Shown here piece after piece: positions 26,877-36,102 of a stretch of DNA of 64,000 nucleotides. Positions within the stretch are counted from its first letter, which is position 1. Each line of letters begins with the position of its first letter. Source of the stretch: Micrococcales bacterium. GTDB lineage: Bacteria > Actinomycetota > Actinomycetes > Actinomycetales > Microbacteriaceae. A program made the position numbers and the translations under genes. Below the pieces are notes generated by a model. The model searched no databases. It was given only the letters and a program-made list of their open reading frames with translations, and was not told where the DNA came from. The stretch spans positions 392,891 to 456,890 of the forward strand of contig JAFKIY010000003.1 in assembly GCA_017306245.1 (NCBI GenBank), in the 5' to 3' direction.

Positions 26877-27785
26877 ATGAAGAAGCGACTATTGGCGGCA
26901 CTGGCAATCGGTGCCGTTGCGACACTGGGTCTCGGAGCCTGTGCGACAGGTTCAGGCACCGGCAGCGACAACGGCAGCCAGGAGCAAACCGGTGACAAGA
27001 TGGATCTCACGATCGGCGTTTTCAACGGCTGGCCGGAGGGCGAGGCTGCCTCGATCCTCTGGAAGCTCGCGCTGGAGAAGAAGGGCTACAACGTCACGCT
27101 CGAGTACGCTGACGCCGGCCCCGTATTCCTCGGCCTCAGCCAGGGCGACTATGACGTAGCGTTCGACGGCTGGCTTCCGCGCACCCACGCGACCTATATG
27201 AAGGAGTACGGCGACAAGCTCACCGACCTTGGCGCCTGGAATGATGAAGCTGCGCTCACCATGGCCGTGAACGCGGATGCACCGATCGATTCACTCGACG
27301 AGCTTGCGGCCCACGCCGGAGAATTCGGAAACCGGATCGTCGGAATCGAGCCGGGTGCCGGACTGACCGAGGCAGTGCAGAAGGCTGTCATTCCCGAGTA
27401 CGGCCTGGAGAAGATGGACTTCGTCACGTCGTCCACTCCGGCGATGCTCGCGGAGCTGAAGTCGGCTCTCGACAAGAAGGAAAACATTGTCGTCACGCTA
27501 TGGCGTCCGCACTGGGCGTACGACGAGTACAACATCAAGGATCTCAAGGACCCAAAGGGCACCCTGGGAACCGCCGAGTCGATTCACTCGATCGCGCGCG
27601 GCGGCTTTGCGGCCGACTACCCGCAGCTGACGAAGTGGATCAACAACTTCGCGATGAGTTCCGACCTGCTCTACTCTCTGGAGAACGTGCTGTACAACAG
27701 CGGCGCGGACGCCAGCGACTACGAGACGATCGTTTCGGATTGGATGGCTGACCACCAGGACTATGTGGACGGCTTGACCCAGTAG
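26877..27785 (+). CDS. proX: Glycine betaine/proline substrate-binding lipoprotein
   Basis: A 302-aa OpuAC-type binding protein. The signal peptide ends in the lipobox LGAC with Cys22 as the lipid-modified residue. The mature part contains the aromatic residues expected for a cation-pi betaine box, for example FNGWPEGEA and LWRPHWAYDEYNIK. It is anchored outside the membrane and feeds the ProVW complex. The 77-base gap after proW contains AGGAAC before the ATG. Confidence 0.92.
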   Translation: MKKRLLAALAIGAVATLGLGACATGSGTGSDNGSQEQTGDKMDLTIGVFNGWPEGEAASILWKLALEKKGYNVTLEYADAGPVFLGLSQGDYDVAFDGWLPRTHATYMKEYGDKLTDLGAWNDEAALTMAVNADAPIDSLDELAAHAGEFGNRIVGIEPGAGLTEAVQKAVIPEYGLEKMDFVTSSTPAMLAELKSALDKKENIVVTLWRPHWAYDEYNIKDLKDPKGTLGTAESIHSIARGGFAADYPQLTKWINNFAMSSDLLYSLENVLYNSGADASDYETIVSDWMADHQDYVDGLTQ

Positions 27786-27800
27786 TCACTGCGTCGAGAT

Positions 27801-27830
27801 TCGGGCGGTCACCTTCGGGTGGCCGCCCGA
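27801..27830 (+). terminator. Terminator after proX
   Basis: A GC-rich stem, CGGGCGGTCACC paired with GGTGGCCGCCCG apart from one mismatch, with a TTCG-type loop, followed by a short T-containing stretch (AAGTCGTTTCTG). It lies between proX and the convergent VKOR gene and may serve both. Confidence 0.7.
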
Positions 27831-27851
27831 AGTCGTTTCTGCGGGCAGGTG

Positions 27852-28454
27852 TCAGCCGAACAACGAGGTGATGACGTCGAGCTTGACCTGAGCGATAACC
27901 GCGACCGTGACGTAACTCGCGAGGGTGAGGAGGGGCACCCACCCGTAGGCGGCGGTAAGGAATTTCCTCGCACCACCTGCCGGAATGTTCCCGCGCGAGA
28001 CGTTGTACAGCGTCACGGCCCAGAACAGCGGAATCGTGACGCTCCACACGACCATGCACCACGGGCACAGCGTGAACAGGCTGAAAATGCTCTGGTAAAT
28101 CAGCCAGCACACGAAAGCGAGGGCGCCAACGATTCCGAGGTTGAACAGGATCCAGAACCAGCGCGAAAACCTGGCACCGGCGAGAATTCCGACGCCGACG
28201 GCGATGGGTGCCACGAATCCGCACAGGCCAATCAGCGGGTTTGGAAATCCGAATACCGATCCCTGCCACGCATCGAGGTTTTTTCCGCACTGGACGAGGA
28301 CGCTGAAGTCGCAGCCCAGGTTTGTGTCAGGTTGGAGGAGAGTCTGGAACTTTGCGAGGGTCAGTTCCCAGGAGGCGTACACCCCGATTGCGCCGGCAAC
28401 GATGAGGAATACGGCGAGGGCGATCGGACGGCGCGGTTCCTGGTTCTGGCTCAC
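27852..28454 (-). CDS. Vitamin K epoxide reductase (VKOR) family protein
   Basis: A 200-aa membrane protein with about five helices. The two cysteine pairs expected of bacterial VKOR are present: Cys48/Cys56 in the first loop and Cys130-Pro-Trp-Cys133 (TLCPWCMVVW). In actinobacteria VKOR replaces DsbB and reoxidises a DsbA-like oxidase using menaquinone, supporting disulfide formation in exported proteins. No DsbA-like partner lies beside it. Confidence 0.9.
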   Translation of the reverse strand: MSQNQEPRRPIALAVFLIVAGAIGVYASWELTLAKFQTLLQPDTNLGCDFSVLVQCGKNLDAWQGSVFGFPNPLIGLCGFVAPIAVGVGILAGARFSRWFWILFNLGIVGALAFVCWLIYQSIFSLFTLCPWCMVVWSVTIPLFWAVTLYNVSRGNIPAGGARKFLTAAYGWVPLLTLASYVTVAVIAQVKLDVITSLFG

Positions 28455-28716
28455 CTCGTGATTATTGCACGCGTCGGAATCGGGTTTGCGGCAAGGCGTG
28501 CGATAATGGCTTCAGTCAGCCGAGCCGCGCTCGGATGACCAGAATAAGCTTCCCGGTCTGTGAACCGGGCAACGGCGGATCGCCTCGCGGTCCGTACGAG
28601 AAAGCGTGTAGACGCAAAGGATTTGTGGTCGCCGGCCAGAGGCCGACGATCGCACGAGAACATTACCCGGCGGGGTGGCGCGGCCTCCCGCGGAGGGCAC
28701 TAGGAGTGCACCAGCA
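28455..28716 (+). other. Long leader region upstream of the RNase E/G gene
   Basis: 262 bases between the divergent VKOR and RNase genes. GATAAT at 28502-28507 is a possible -10 box. Downstream are short hairpin-forming segments, for example CCGG...CCGG at about 28551-28566 and a GGCCTCC / GGAGGGC pair near 28682-28698 just before the ribosome site. RNase E leaders are known to mediate autoregulation in enterobacteria; whether this one does is unknown. Confidence 0.4.
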
Positions 28717-31245
28717 ATGGTGGAGACAAACGAAAACAAGAAGAAGTCCCGCATTTTCGGTAGCCGGAGGGCGAAAAGCGCGCCCACGGCAGCAGAATCG
28801 GCAGCGCCCGCGGAGTCAGGTTCAGGAGCAGCAGGCACCGTCGCTGCCGCTCATTCTCCCTCCGCCGCGCAGGATTCGACGCCGAAGACTGAGGCGAACA
28901 AGAAGGCTGTGCCGGCAAAGGCGGCAACCGCGAAAGCGCACACCGAGAAGGCTCCGGCCGCGAAAACTGCCCCGGCAAAGAGTGCACCCGCTAAGAGTGC
29001 GACTGCCAAAGCAGAAACCACGAAGGGCGCACCGGCGAAGGCCGCACCGAAAAGGACTGCGCCGCCCAAGTCGGCTGCAGCAGCGGAGGCATCCAAGCCG
29101 CGGACCGCGGCGGGGGCGCCCGGCTCGGACAAGTCCGCCTTGCCGGCGAACCCTCCGCAGACCCCGTTGGTCCCGCCCACGCCTCTTGCGCCGCTTTTCC
29201 AGGCGCCCGACCTTCCGCCCCTGACTGGCAGGAGAACGCAGAACGGTGGGGAAGGTCAGGAGCAGTCAACCGTCAGGCGCCGCACCCGCCGCCGTTCGGG
29301 CGAGGAGGGCACAGAGGATTCGGCGCAGCCCAATACCGTCGTCAAGGTCCGCCAACCGCGCCAGCAGCCCGCGCCGAGCAATGAACCGCAGCGAGTCAAA
29401 GGCTCCACGCGCCTTGAAGCGAAGAAGCAGCGCCGCCGCGACGGTCGGGATGCCGGTCGCCGCCGTCCCGTCATCACTGAAGCCGAGTTCCTCGCGCGCC
29501 GCGAAAGCGTTGACCGCGCCATGATTGTGCGCGCCAAGGAGGACCGCATCCAGATCGGCGTCCTCGAGGACGACGTTCTCGTCGAACACTATGTCGCGAA
29601 GGCCGAGGAGGCGTCCCTCATCGGCAACGTGTACCTGGGGCGCGTCCAGAATGTCCTTCCGAGCATGGAAGCCGCGTTCGTGGACATCGGCCGCGGCCGC
29701 AACGCCGTGCTGTACTCCGGAGAGGTCGACTGGGATGCGGCCGCAGAGAATTCGGGTGACGGCAAGCAGCAGGCCCGCCGAATCGAGCTCGCGCTGAAGC
29801 CAGGCGACAAGGTGCTCGTGCAGGTGACGAAGGATCCGGTCGGCCACAAGGGCGCCAGACTCACGAGCCAGGTTTCCCTTCCCGGCCGTTTCCTCGTGTA
29901 CGTGCCGAACGGCTCCATGAACGGAATTTCCCGCAAGCTGCCCGACACGGAACGCGCCCGGCTCAAGAAGATCCTGAAGGAGGTTCTTCCCGAGAATGTC
30001 GGCGTGATCGTGAGAACGGCGGCCGAGGGGGCAACGGAGGAACAACTCACCCTCGATGTCAATCGGCTCACCCAGCAGTGGAGCCACATCAGTTCTGCCG
30101 TGGAGAAATCGCAGGCGCCGGCACTGCTGCACAGCGAACCGGACCTTCTCATCAAGATCATCCGCGACGTTTTCAATGAGGACTTCCATAAGCTCGTTGT
30201 GTCCGGGGACGACGCAATGACAACGATTCAGGCGTACCTGAGCGCGGTCGCGCCGGATCTCGCCGACCGCGTCATCCGCCACGAAGGTCCCGCGGACCCC
30301 TTCGACGAGTACCGCGTGACCGAGCAGATCGAGAAGGCACTGGATCGCAAGGTGTGGCTCCCGTCCGGCGGTTCGCTCGTGATCGACCGCACCGAGGCGA
30401 TGACGGTGGTGGACGTCAACACCGGCAAGTTCGTGGGCTCCGGAGGCAACCTCGAGGAAACTGTCACGAAGAACAACCTCGAAGCCGCCGAGGAGATCGT
30501 GCGGCAGTTGAGGCTGCGCGATATCGGCGGGATCATCGTGGTCGACTTCATCGACATGGTCCTCGAATCCAACCGCGACCTCGTCCTTCGCAGGCTCGTG
30601 GAGTGCCTGAGCCGGGACCGCACCAAGCATCAGGTCGCCGAAGTGACCTCGCTCGGCCTGATTCAGATGACGCGCAAGAAACTGGGCCTCGGACTGATCG
30701 AGTCGTTCAGCGAACCGTGCGACGTGTGCGCCGGGCGAGGAATCATCGTGCACCATGACCCGGTCACGAAACACCGGCAGTCTCCGCAGCCCGAGCCCAA
30801 GCGCCAGGGTCGCAAGGGCGGCCAGCAGACCCAGAAGAGCTCGAACGGGGCGGGCGCAGGAACCCATGCGATCACGGACGACGTGAAAAATGCTTTGGCG
30901 AAAATCGCCGCGAGCACGATCGCCCCCGTCGTCGAGTTGGCCGATCAGGCACCGCCGGAAACCGATACCCCGTCGATTCTGGACATTCCGATCACGAAGT
31001 CGCCTCGTCCAGCGCGAAAGATCGATGCGAAGGATGCGGAGCAGCTGCTCGACTCGGTGCTGAATTCTCTGCCGGGATCCGCGACCGCTGCTCCGGTGCA
31101 AGACGATTCTGCGCGCGACGAGTCGGCGCCAGCGGAGGACCCGCCTCAGGTGCAGGATGCGGAACCGGTGGCAGCCGGCGCTCCTCGCACCCGCACCTCG
31201 CGCCGGGCCTCCTCGGACGGGGTTACGTCGACGTCGACCGAGTAG
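28717..31245 (+). CDS. rne: Ribonuclease E/G family endoribonuclease
   Basis: An 842-aa RNase with the catalytic core in the C-terminal two-thirds. The first ~200 residues are Ala/Lys/Pro-rich and disordered, followed by a basic segment. An S1 domain follows (near IGNVYLGRVQNVLPSMEAAFVDIG). Catalytic Asp566 is in VVDVNTGKF and Asp610 in VVDFIDM, with the Zn-link cysteines at 668 and 671 (CDVC); these spacings equal those of E. coli RNase E. The tail is a further disordered region. The start at ATG 28717 follows AGGAG. It processes and degrades mRNA and rRNA precursors. Confidence 0.93.
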   Translation: MVETNENKKKSRIFGSRRAKSAPTAAESAAPAESGSGAAGTVAAAHSPSAAQDSTPKTEANKKAVPAKAATAKAHTEKAPAAKTAPAKSAPAKSATAKAETTKGAPAKAAPKRTAPPKSAAAAEASKPRTAAGAPGSDKSALPANPPQTPLVPPTPLAPLFQAPDLPPLTGRRTQNGGEGQEQSTVRRRTRRRSGEEGTEDSAQPNTVVKVRQPRQQPAPSNEPQRVKGSTRLEAKKQRRRDGRDAGRRRPVITEAEFLARRESVDRAMIVRAKEDRIQIGVLEDDVLVEHYVAKAEEASLIGNVYLGRVQNVLPSMEAAFVDIGRGRNAVLYSGEVDWDAAAENSGDGKQQARRIELALKPGDKVLVQVTKDPVGHKGARLTSQVSLPGRFLVYVPNGSMNGISRKLPDTERARLKKILKEVLPENVGVIVRTAAEGATEEQLTLDVNRLTQQWSHISSAVEKSQAPALLHSEPDLLIKIIRDVFNEDFHKLVVSGDDAMTTIQAYLSAVAPDLADRVIRHEGPADPFDEYRVTEQIEKALDRKVWLPSGGSLVIDRTEAMTVVDVNTGKFVGSGGNLEETVTKNNLEAAEEIVRQLRLRDIGGIIVVDFIDMVLESNRDLVLRRLVECLSRDRTKHQVAEVTSLGLIQMTRKKLGLGLIESFSEPCDVCAGRGIIVHHDPVTKHRQSPQPEPKRQGRKGGQQTQKSSNGAGAGTHAITDDVKNALAKIAASTIAPVVELADQAPPETDTPSILDIPITKSPRPARKIDAKDAEQLLDSVLNSLPGSATAAPVQDDSARDESAPAEDPPQVQDAEPVAAGAPRTRTSRRASSDGVTSTSTE

Positions 31246-31513
31246 CGGCGCGGCGCTCGCGCTGGGTGACGCGCAAACCGCTGGACTGCAGGCGTTTCAC
31301 GAGTTCTCGATTGCTGACTGGCAGCGCACCGGCGGCGACGAGTTCGTCGTACCGGTGCTCCGGGGCGTCGTAGTGGTCGAGGTCGAAGGATCGCGGAGGC
31401 AGGCCGACGGCTCGTGCGAAGGTGTGCAACTCCTCGAGGGATTCGTCGCTCACGACGTGCGACCAGAATGTGCCGTGCGCCGGCCAACGGGGCTGGTCGA
31501 TTAACACGGTCAT
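31223..31513 (-). CDS. DUF4031 protein
   Basis: A 96-aa protein with the DUF4031 pattern: MTVLIDQPRWPAHG at the start, then HTFARAVGLPPRSFDLDHYD. These small actinobacterial proteins have conserved His and Asp residues suggestive of a metal or phosphate site, but no known activity. The 3' end overlaps the convergent rne gene by 23 bases. Confidence 0.8.
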   Translation of the reverse strand: MTVLIDQPRWPAHGTFWSHVVSDESLEELHTFARAVGLPPRSFDLDHYDAPEHRYDELVAAGALPVSNRELVKRLQSSGLRVTQRERRAATRSTST

Positions 31514-31531
31514 GGGTGAGAGTCTAGAAGG

Positions 31532-32119
31532 ATGAAACGGTTCCGACGCTTCGCCAGTTTGTTTGGTCGCCGCGGGGTTCTGGCAGCGGCGGCGGGTTCG
31601 CTCATCGTGCTGGGCACGCGGGTTGTGCTGCAGCTGCTCACCACCGCCGTCGATGCGGGACTGGCGCTCACCCAGAGCAACAGCAGTCAGGTTCTCTCCC
31701 AGTTGTTCCCGTATTACGCGTGGGGACTCGTGCTCGGGATTCTCCCGTTCGCCATTGGAGTCTTCCTCTGCTTGTGGCTGCTCGCGCCGATTGCGGCGGA
31801 GCTGCACATCGCCCACGTCATCACAAGATCCTTGCTGGCCGCCGCCGCCGGCGCGGTCGTCGTGTTCCTCGTGCAACTGCTGGGGTCGCTGTTCCAAAAC
31901 TTCGACGACTCTGCCGGGCGGGTATTCGGATGGGCGCAGGGCTTCTTCACGACCGTCTCGTCGAACGCGGGATGGGCGTTTTCCAATTCGCTCTATTCGG
32001 CCCTGTCAACGGCGATCAACCTCATCCCGCTCACGGTGCTGGCCGGCGTTCTGCTCTGGGTGTGGCTCCGCGCGCACCCCGCAAAACATGAGGTCTCCGG
32101 CCTCATCGACCAGGTTTGA
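31532..32119 (+). CDS. Four-helix membrane protein of unknown function
   Basis: A 195-aa protein with a basic N-terminus (KRFRRFASLFGRRG) and four predicted membrane helices, at about residues 15-40, 57-85, 95-122 and 150-178. No family was recognised. It has no ribosome site as strong as its neighbours. The start lies only 18 bases from the divergent DUF4031 start. The rplU promoter overlaps its stop codon. Confidence 0.65.
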   Translation: MKRFRRFASLFGRRGVLAAAAGSLIVLGTRVVLQLLTTAVDAGLALTQSNSSQVLSQLFPYYAWGLVLGILPFAIGVFLCLWLLAPIAAELHIAHVITRSLLAAAAGAVVVFLVQLLGSLFQNFDDSAGRVFGWAQGFFTTVSSNAGWAFSNSLYSALSTAINLIPLTVLAGVLLWVWLRAHPAKHEVSGLIDQV

Positions 32120-32145
32120 CCGCTCACCGAAGAATCCAGTAGTAT
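32116..32145 (+). promoter_or_regulatory. Promoter of the rplU-rpmA-obgE operon
   Basis: TTGACC at 32116-32121 and TAGTAT at 32140-32145, spaced by 18 bases. The transcript would start near 32152 and have a leader of about 80 bases containing a GGGC-TGA-GCCC hairpin before the rplU start. Confidence 0.65.
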
Positions 32146-32230
32146 TGACCCTTGGTGTGTGCTGGGCTGAGCCCGCTTTCAACGCCGCAGTCTGGATTTT
32201 GGACAGTCTTTTCAACAGTTAGGGTTCCAC

Positions 32231-32539
32231 GTGGTTTACGCAGTTGTGCGCGCCGGCGGCCGGCAGGAAAAGGTCGAGGTCGGTTCGATCGTCGTTCTCG
32301 ACCGCATCAAGGCGGACAAGGACGGCAACGTTGAGCTCGCACCCGTGCTTTTCGTGGATGGCGACAAGATCACCCACGACGCCAAGTCGCTCGCGAAGAT
32401 CACCGTGACTGCCGAGGTCGTCGGCGACCTCCGCGGACCGAAGATCAACATCCAGAACTACAAGAACAAGACCGGGTACAAGCGCCGCATGGGGCACCGC
32501 TCCGAGCTCACCCGCGTCAAGATCACCAGCATCAAGTAA
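32231..32539 (+). CDS. rplU: 50S ribosomal protein L21
   Basis: A 102-aa ribosomal protein with the expected [17 protein letters not shown] start and the [22 protein letters not shown]-terminal signature. L21 binds 23S rRNA in the large subunit. The GTG start at 32231 is the first of the operon, and rpmA follows after 14 bases. Confidence 0.97.
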   Translation: MVYAVVRAGGRQEKVEVGSIVVLDRIKADKDGNVELAPVLFVDGDKITHDAKSLAKITVTAEVVGDLRGPKINIQNYKNKTGYKRRMGHRSELTRVKITSIK

Positions 32540-32553
32540 AGGGGCTCGCACTC

Positions 32554-32808
32554 ATGGCACACAAAAAGGGAGCAAGCTCCACTCGCAACGGACGCGACTC
32601 GAACGCGCAGCGTCTCGGCGTCAAGCGTTTCGGCGGCCAGGTCGTCAGCGCCGGCGAGATCCTCGTTCGGCAGCGCGGAACGCACTTCCACCCCGGCGTG
32701 AACGTCGGCCGTGGCGGCGACGACACGCTGTTCGCCCTCGCGGGCGGTGCGGTCGAGTTCGGCGCCAAGGGCGGCCGTAAGGTCGTCAACATCGTCACCG
32801 CCGAATAG
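32554..32808 (+). CDS. rpmA: 50S ribosomal protein L27
   Basis: An 84-aa ribosomal protein. [20 protein letters not shown] is the conserved N-terminus that reaches the peptidyl-transferase centre. It has no N-terminal cleavage extension of the Firmicutes type. AAAGGGG precedes the ATG. Confidence 0.97.
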   Translation: MAHKKGASSTRNGRDSNAQRLGVKRFGGQVVSAGEILVRQRGTHFHPGVNVGRGGDDTLFALAGGAVEFGAKGGRKVVNIVTAE

Positions 32809-32826
32809 CACATCGTATTTCCCGTG

Positions 32827-32844
32827 GGCGAGCTTCGGCTCGCC
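32827..32844 (+). terminator. Intergenic UUCG hairpin between rpmA and obgE
   Basis: Perfect stem GGCGAGC-TTCG-GCTCGCC, a very stable tetraloop hairpin, followed by TTACGG and no real T-tract. It probably lowers readthrough or stabilises the rplU-rpmA mRNA, so that ribosomal proteins are made in excess of Obg. Confidence 0.55.
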
Positions 32845-32872
32845 TTACGGCGTTTAAGGGCAAGGAGAACCC

Positions 32873-34414
32873 ATGGCGACGTTCGTCGATGAGGTGATCC
32901 TGCACCTTCGCGCGGGCAACGGCGGCGACGGTTGCGTTTCCGTCCGCCGCGAGAAATTCAAACCGCTCGCCGGTCCGGACGGCGGCAACGGCGGAAACGC
33001 CGGTGACATCATCCTCGTGAGCGATCCGCAGGTCACCACCTTGCTGGGATACCACCGCGCCCCCCACCGCAAGTCAGACAATGGCGGACCGGGCATGGGA
33101 GACAACCGGAGCGGATTCAGCACGCCGGATGTCATCCTGCCGGTGCCGGTAGGCACCGTGGTCAAGGATGCGGACGGAAACGAACTCGCCGACCTTGTCG
33201 AACCCGGTATGCGTCTGGTCGCCGCCGCCGGCGGTCATGGGGGGCTCGGAAACGCGGCGCTCGCGACCACGAAACGCAAAGCCCCCGGTTTCGCTCTGCT
33301 CGGCACCCCCGGCTGGGAGGGCGATATCATCCTCGAACTCAAGGTCGTCGCCGACATAGCGCTCGTGGGGTTCCCGTCTGCAGGAAAGTCGAGTCTCGTC
33401 GCGGCGATGTCGGCCGCGAAACCGAAGATCGCGGACTACCCGTTCACCACGCTGCACCCGAATCTCGGAGTCGTGCAGGCGGGGGACACCAGGTACACCA
33501 TTGCGGATGTGCCGGGGCTCATCGAGGGCGCGAGCGAGGGCAAGGGGCTCGGCCTCGAGTTTCTCCGCCATGTCGAGCGGTGTTCCGCCCTCGTGCACGT
33601 GCTGGACTGCGCCACGCTCGAACCCGGCAGGGATCCGATTTCCGACCTCGACGTGATCCTCAAAGAGCTTGCGGCCTATCCGGTGCCGGATGGGCAACTT
33701 CCCCTCCTCGAGCGGCCGCAGCTCGTTGCCCTCAACAAGATCGACGTGCCGGAGGGCCGCGAACTGGCAGAGTTCGTCCGCCCCGAGCTGGAGGCGCGGG
33801 GGCTCAAGGTATTCGAGATTTCCACCGTGAGCCGGGAAGGACTGAAGCAGCTCTCCTTCGCGCTCGCCGAGCTCGTGACTGCGGCGCGGACGAGCATCCA
33901 GCAGGCAGGTCCGCGGATCGTGCTGCGGCCGAAGCCCGTCGACGATGGCGGTTTCCACGTTCGCGTGGAGGGCGGGTCCGGCGGAAACACCTACCGGGTG
34001 ATCGGGGCGAAGCCCGATCGCTGGGTCGCGCAAACCGACTTCAACAATGACGAGGCGGTGGGATTCCTCGCCGACAGGCTCGCCAAACTTGGCGTTGAAG
34101 ACGAGTTGTTCAAGGCGGGAGCCGTCGCCGGGTCTACAGTGGTCATTGGCGCTGGCCACGGTGTCGTCTTCGACTGGGAGCCGACCCTGACGTCGACGGC
34201 CGAGCTGATCACAAGTCCGCGCGGCGCAGATGCCCGCCTGGACGCATCGGAGCGTCCGACTCGAAGCAAACGCCGCGACGACTACTTCGCCCGCATGGAC
34301 GCGAAGGCCGATGCCCGCGCGGAACTCATTCGCGAGCGCGAGGCCGGCCTGTGGACCGATGACGAAGGATTCGCGGTAGAGCGAGACAAGGACGACACGA
34401 ACGACCATGACTGA
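32873..34414 (+). CDS. obgE: GTPase Obg/CgtA
   Basis: A 513-aa GTPase that assists 50S assembly and stress responses. The glycine-rich Obg fold comes first ([19 protein letters not shown]). The G domain follows, with G1 at about residues 166-173 (GFPSAGKSS), G3 DVPG and G4 NKID. The C-terminal OCT domain lies near residues 350-425. The final ~90 residues are a charged tail found in actinobacterial Obg. AAGGAG precedes the ATG. Confidence 0.96.
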   Translation: MATFVDEVILHLRAGNGGDGCVSVRREKFKPLAGPDGGNGGNAGDIILVSDPQVTTLLGYHRAPHRKSDNGGPGMGDNRSGFSTPDVILPVPVGTVVKDADGNELADLVEPGMRLVAAAGGHGGLGNAALATTKRKAPGFALLGTPGWEGDIILELKVVADIALVGFPSAGKSSLVAAMSAAKPKIADYPFTTLHPNLGVVQAGDTRYTIADVPGLIEGASEGKGLGLEFLRHVERCSALVHVLDCATLEPGRDPISDLDVILKELAAYPVPDGQLPLLERPQLVALNKIDVPEGRELAEFVRPELEARGLKVFEISTVSREGLKQLSFALAELVTAARTSIQQAGPRIVLRPKPVDDGGFHVRVEGGSGGNTYRVIGAKPDRWVAQTDFNNDEAVGFLADRLAKLGVEDELFKAGAVAGSTVVIGAGHGVVFDWEPTLTSTAELITSPRGADARLDASERPTRSKRRDDYFARMDAKADARAELIREREAGLWTDDEGFAVERDKDDTNDHD

Positions 34415-35276
34415 CCAGATCACGACACGCGCGCAAATTCCTCTGGCGCGGAGAATTGTTGTGAAGGTCGGTTCGTCCTCGGTGAGCGGCGCGAACGCCG
34501 CCCAGATCCCCGTTCTCGTGGATGCGCTCGCTGCAGCCCACGCGCGCGGCACCGAGGTCATCCTCGTTTCCTCCGGTGCGATCGCCACGGGCATGCCCTA
34601 TCTGAAACTCAATGGAAGGCCGAGCGACCTTGCGACGCAGCAGGCCGCTGCCGCCGTGGGCCAGAACGTGCTCGTGTTCCGGTACCAGGAAAGCCTCGAC
34701 CGTCACCGCATCGTCGCCGGGCAGGTGCTCCTCACCGCGGGCGATTTGGAGAATCCTGCCCACCGCTCGAATGCGCAACGGGCGATGGAGCGCTTGCTGT
34801 CTCTGCGCATCCTGCCCATCGTGAATGAGAACGACACCGTCGCGACGCACGAAATCCGGTTCGGCGACAACGATCGCCTCGCGGCACTCGTGTCCCAGCT
34901 GGTCGGCGCCGACCTCCTGTTGCTGCTGTCGGATGTCGACGCGCTGTATACGAAGCCGCCGCGCGATGCCGGCGCGGAACGCATAGAGGATGTGGACGTC
35001 GACGATGCACTCGAGCGGGTGGAATTCGGCGGTATCGGAGACACCGGAGTGGGAACCGGCGGGGCCAGAACGAAGGTGTCGGCGGCCAGGCTGGCGGCAT
35101 CCTCAGGCACTCCCGTGTTGCTGACGTCGACGGATCTCATCGCCGAGGCCCTGGCCGGGCAGCACCTCGGCACCTGGTTCGCGGCCGAAAATGCGCCGAG
35201 CCAGCCCGTTCACGATAGATTGGTGGGGGCGCGGGCCACGGAGCCGACCGCGCTGGCCGAACGGAGAGAGAAATGA
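34407..35276 (+). CDS. proB: Glutamate 5-kinase without PUA domain
   Basis: A 289-aa amino-acid kinase performing the first step of proline synthesis (glutamate to glutamyl-5-phosphate). The [13 protein letters not shown] start, the SSGAIATGM loop and [18 protein letters not shown] are diagnostic. The protein ends about 40 residues after the kinase core and so lacks the C-terminal PUA domain of many ProB proteins. It overlaps obgE by 8 bases. The usual partner proA is not next to it. Confidence 0.94.
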   Translation: MTDQITTRAQIPLARRIVVKVGSSSVSGANAAQIPVLVDALAAAHARGTEVILVSSGAIATGMPYLKLNGRPSDLATQQAAAAVGQNVLVFRYQESLDRHRIVAGQVLLTAGDLENPAHRSNAQRAMERLLSLRILPIVNENDTVATHEIRFGDNDRLAALVSQLVGADLLLLLSDVDALYTKPPRDAGAERIEDVDVDDALERVEFGGIGDTGVGTGGARTKVSAARLAASSGTPVLLTSTDLIAEALAGQHLGTWFAAENAPSQPVHDRLVGARATEPTALAERREK

Positions 35277-35488
35277 TCCTGCTTGCTGTCGCTGCCGCCG
35301 AGGAGCACGCAGCGCCCCTGTTCATGCCGAACTGGGCTTTCGCGCTGATTGCCTTCATCGTCTTCCTTCTGCTCGGCATCGTCACCTGGAGTTTCCGCGA
35401 CGTCGCCAACCGTCACGCCCACAAGGTGGATGCTGCTGCAGCCGACCACAGCGCGCATTCCGGCGCAGGCGAGCACAGCGGCCACTGA
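35273..35488 (+). CDS. Small single-helix membrane protein with His-rich tail
   Basis: A 71-aa protein. One transmembrane helix (about residues 20-42, [20 protein letters not shown]) is followed by a tail rich in His, Ala, Ser and Asp: HAHKV, then [14 protein letters not shown]. The tail could bind metal ions (inference). It overlaps proB by ATGA and lies 11 bases before nadD, occupying the place where proA is found in many relatives. Function is unknown. Confidence 0.75.
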   Translation: MILLAVAAAEEHAAPLFMPNWAFALIAFIVFLLLGIVTWSFRDVANRHAHKVDAAAADHSAHSGAGEHSGH

Positions 35489-35499
35489 GGCTCTCGTCG

Positions 35500-36102
35500 A
35501 TGTCCGCCACCGCGCATCCGCGTGCCCGTATCGGCGTGATGGGCGGAACGTTCGACCCTATCCACAACGGCCACCTCGTCGCCGCGAGCGAGGTTCGGCA
35601 GCACTTCGATCTTGATGAAGTGATCTTCGTACCCACCGGGCAGTCGTACCAGAAGCGCGACGTGTCGGCCCCGGAACATCGATACCTGATGACGGTGATC
35701 GCCACGGCGTCGAACCCGGATTTCACGGTGAGCCGGATCGACATCGATCGAGGAGGACCCACCTACACGTTCGATACGTTGACCGAGATTCGGGCGACGC
35801 ATCCCGACGCCGATCTGTTCTTCATTTCGGGCGCGGACGCGGTCGCGGAGATCCTGGAATGGAAGCGCGCGCCCGAGCTTTTCTCGCTTGCGCATTTCGT
35901 TGCTGTGAGCCGGCCGGGACATCCGCTGACCGTTTCCGGATTGCCGGAGGAGCACGTAAGCTTGCTGGAAGTGCCTGCGCTGGCTATATCGTCCACTGAC
36001 TGTCGTAGCCGGGTCAGCCGGGATTTCCCGGTTTGGTATCTGGTTCCCGACGGCGTCGTGCAGTACATCGCCAAGTACCATTTGTATCGGAGTTCCACGT
36101 GA
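35500..36102 (+). CDS. nadD: Nicotinate-nucleotide adenylyltransferase
   Basis: A 200-aa nucleotidyltransferase joining AMP to nicotinate mononucleotide in NAD synthesis. The signature [11 protein letters not shown] is at residues 15-25 and the second motif is ISSTDCRSR near residue 165. ATG 35500 is chosen; an upstream open frame belongs to proB and the small protein in other frames. It overlaps the next gene by GTGA. Confidence 0.95.
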   Translation: MSATAHPRARIGVMGGTFDPIHNGHLVAASEVRQHFDLDEVIFVPTGQSYQKRDVSAPEHRYLMTVIATASNPDFTVSRIDIDRGGPTYTFDTLTEIRATHPDADLFFISGADAVAEILEWKRAPELFSLAHFVAVSRPGHPLTVSGLPEEHVSLLEVPALAISSTDCRSRVSRDFPVWYLVPDGVVQYIAKYHLYRSST

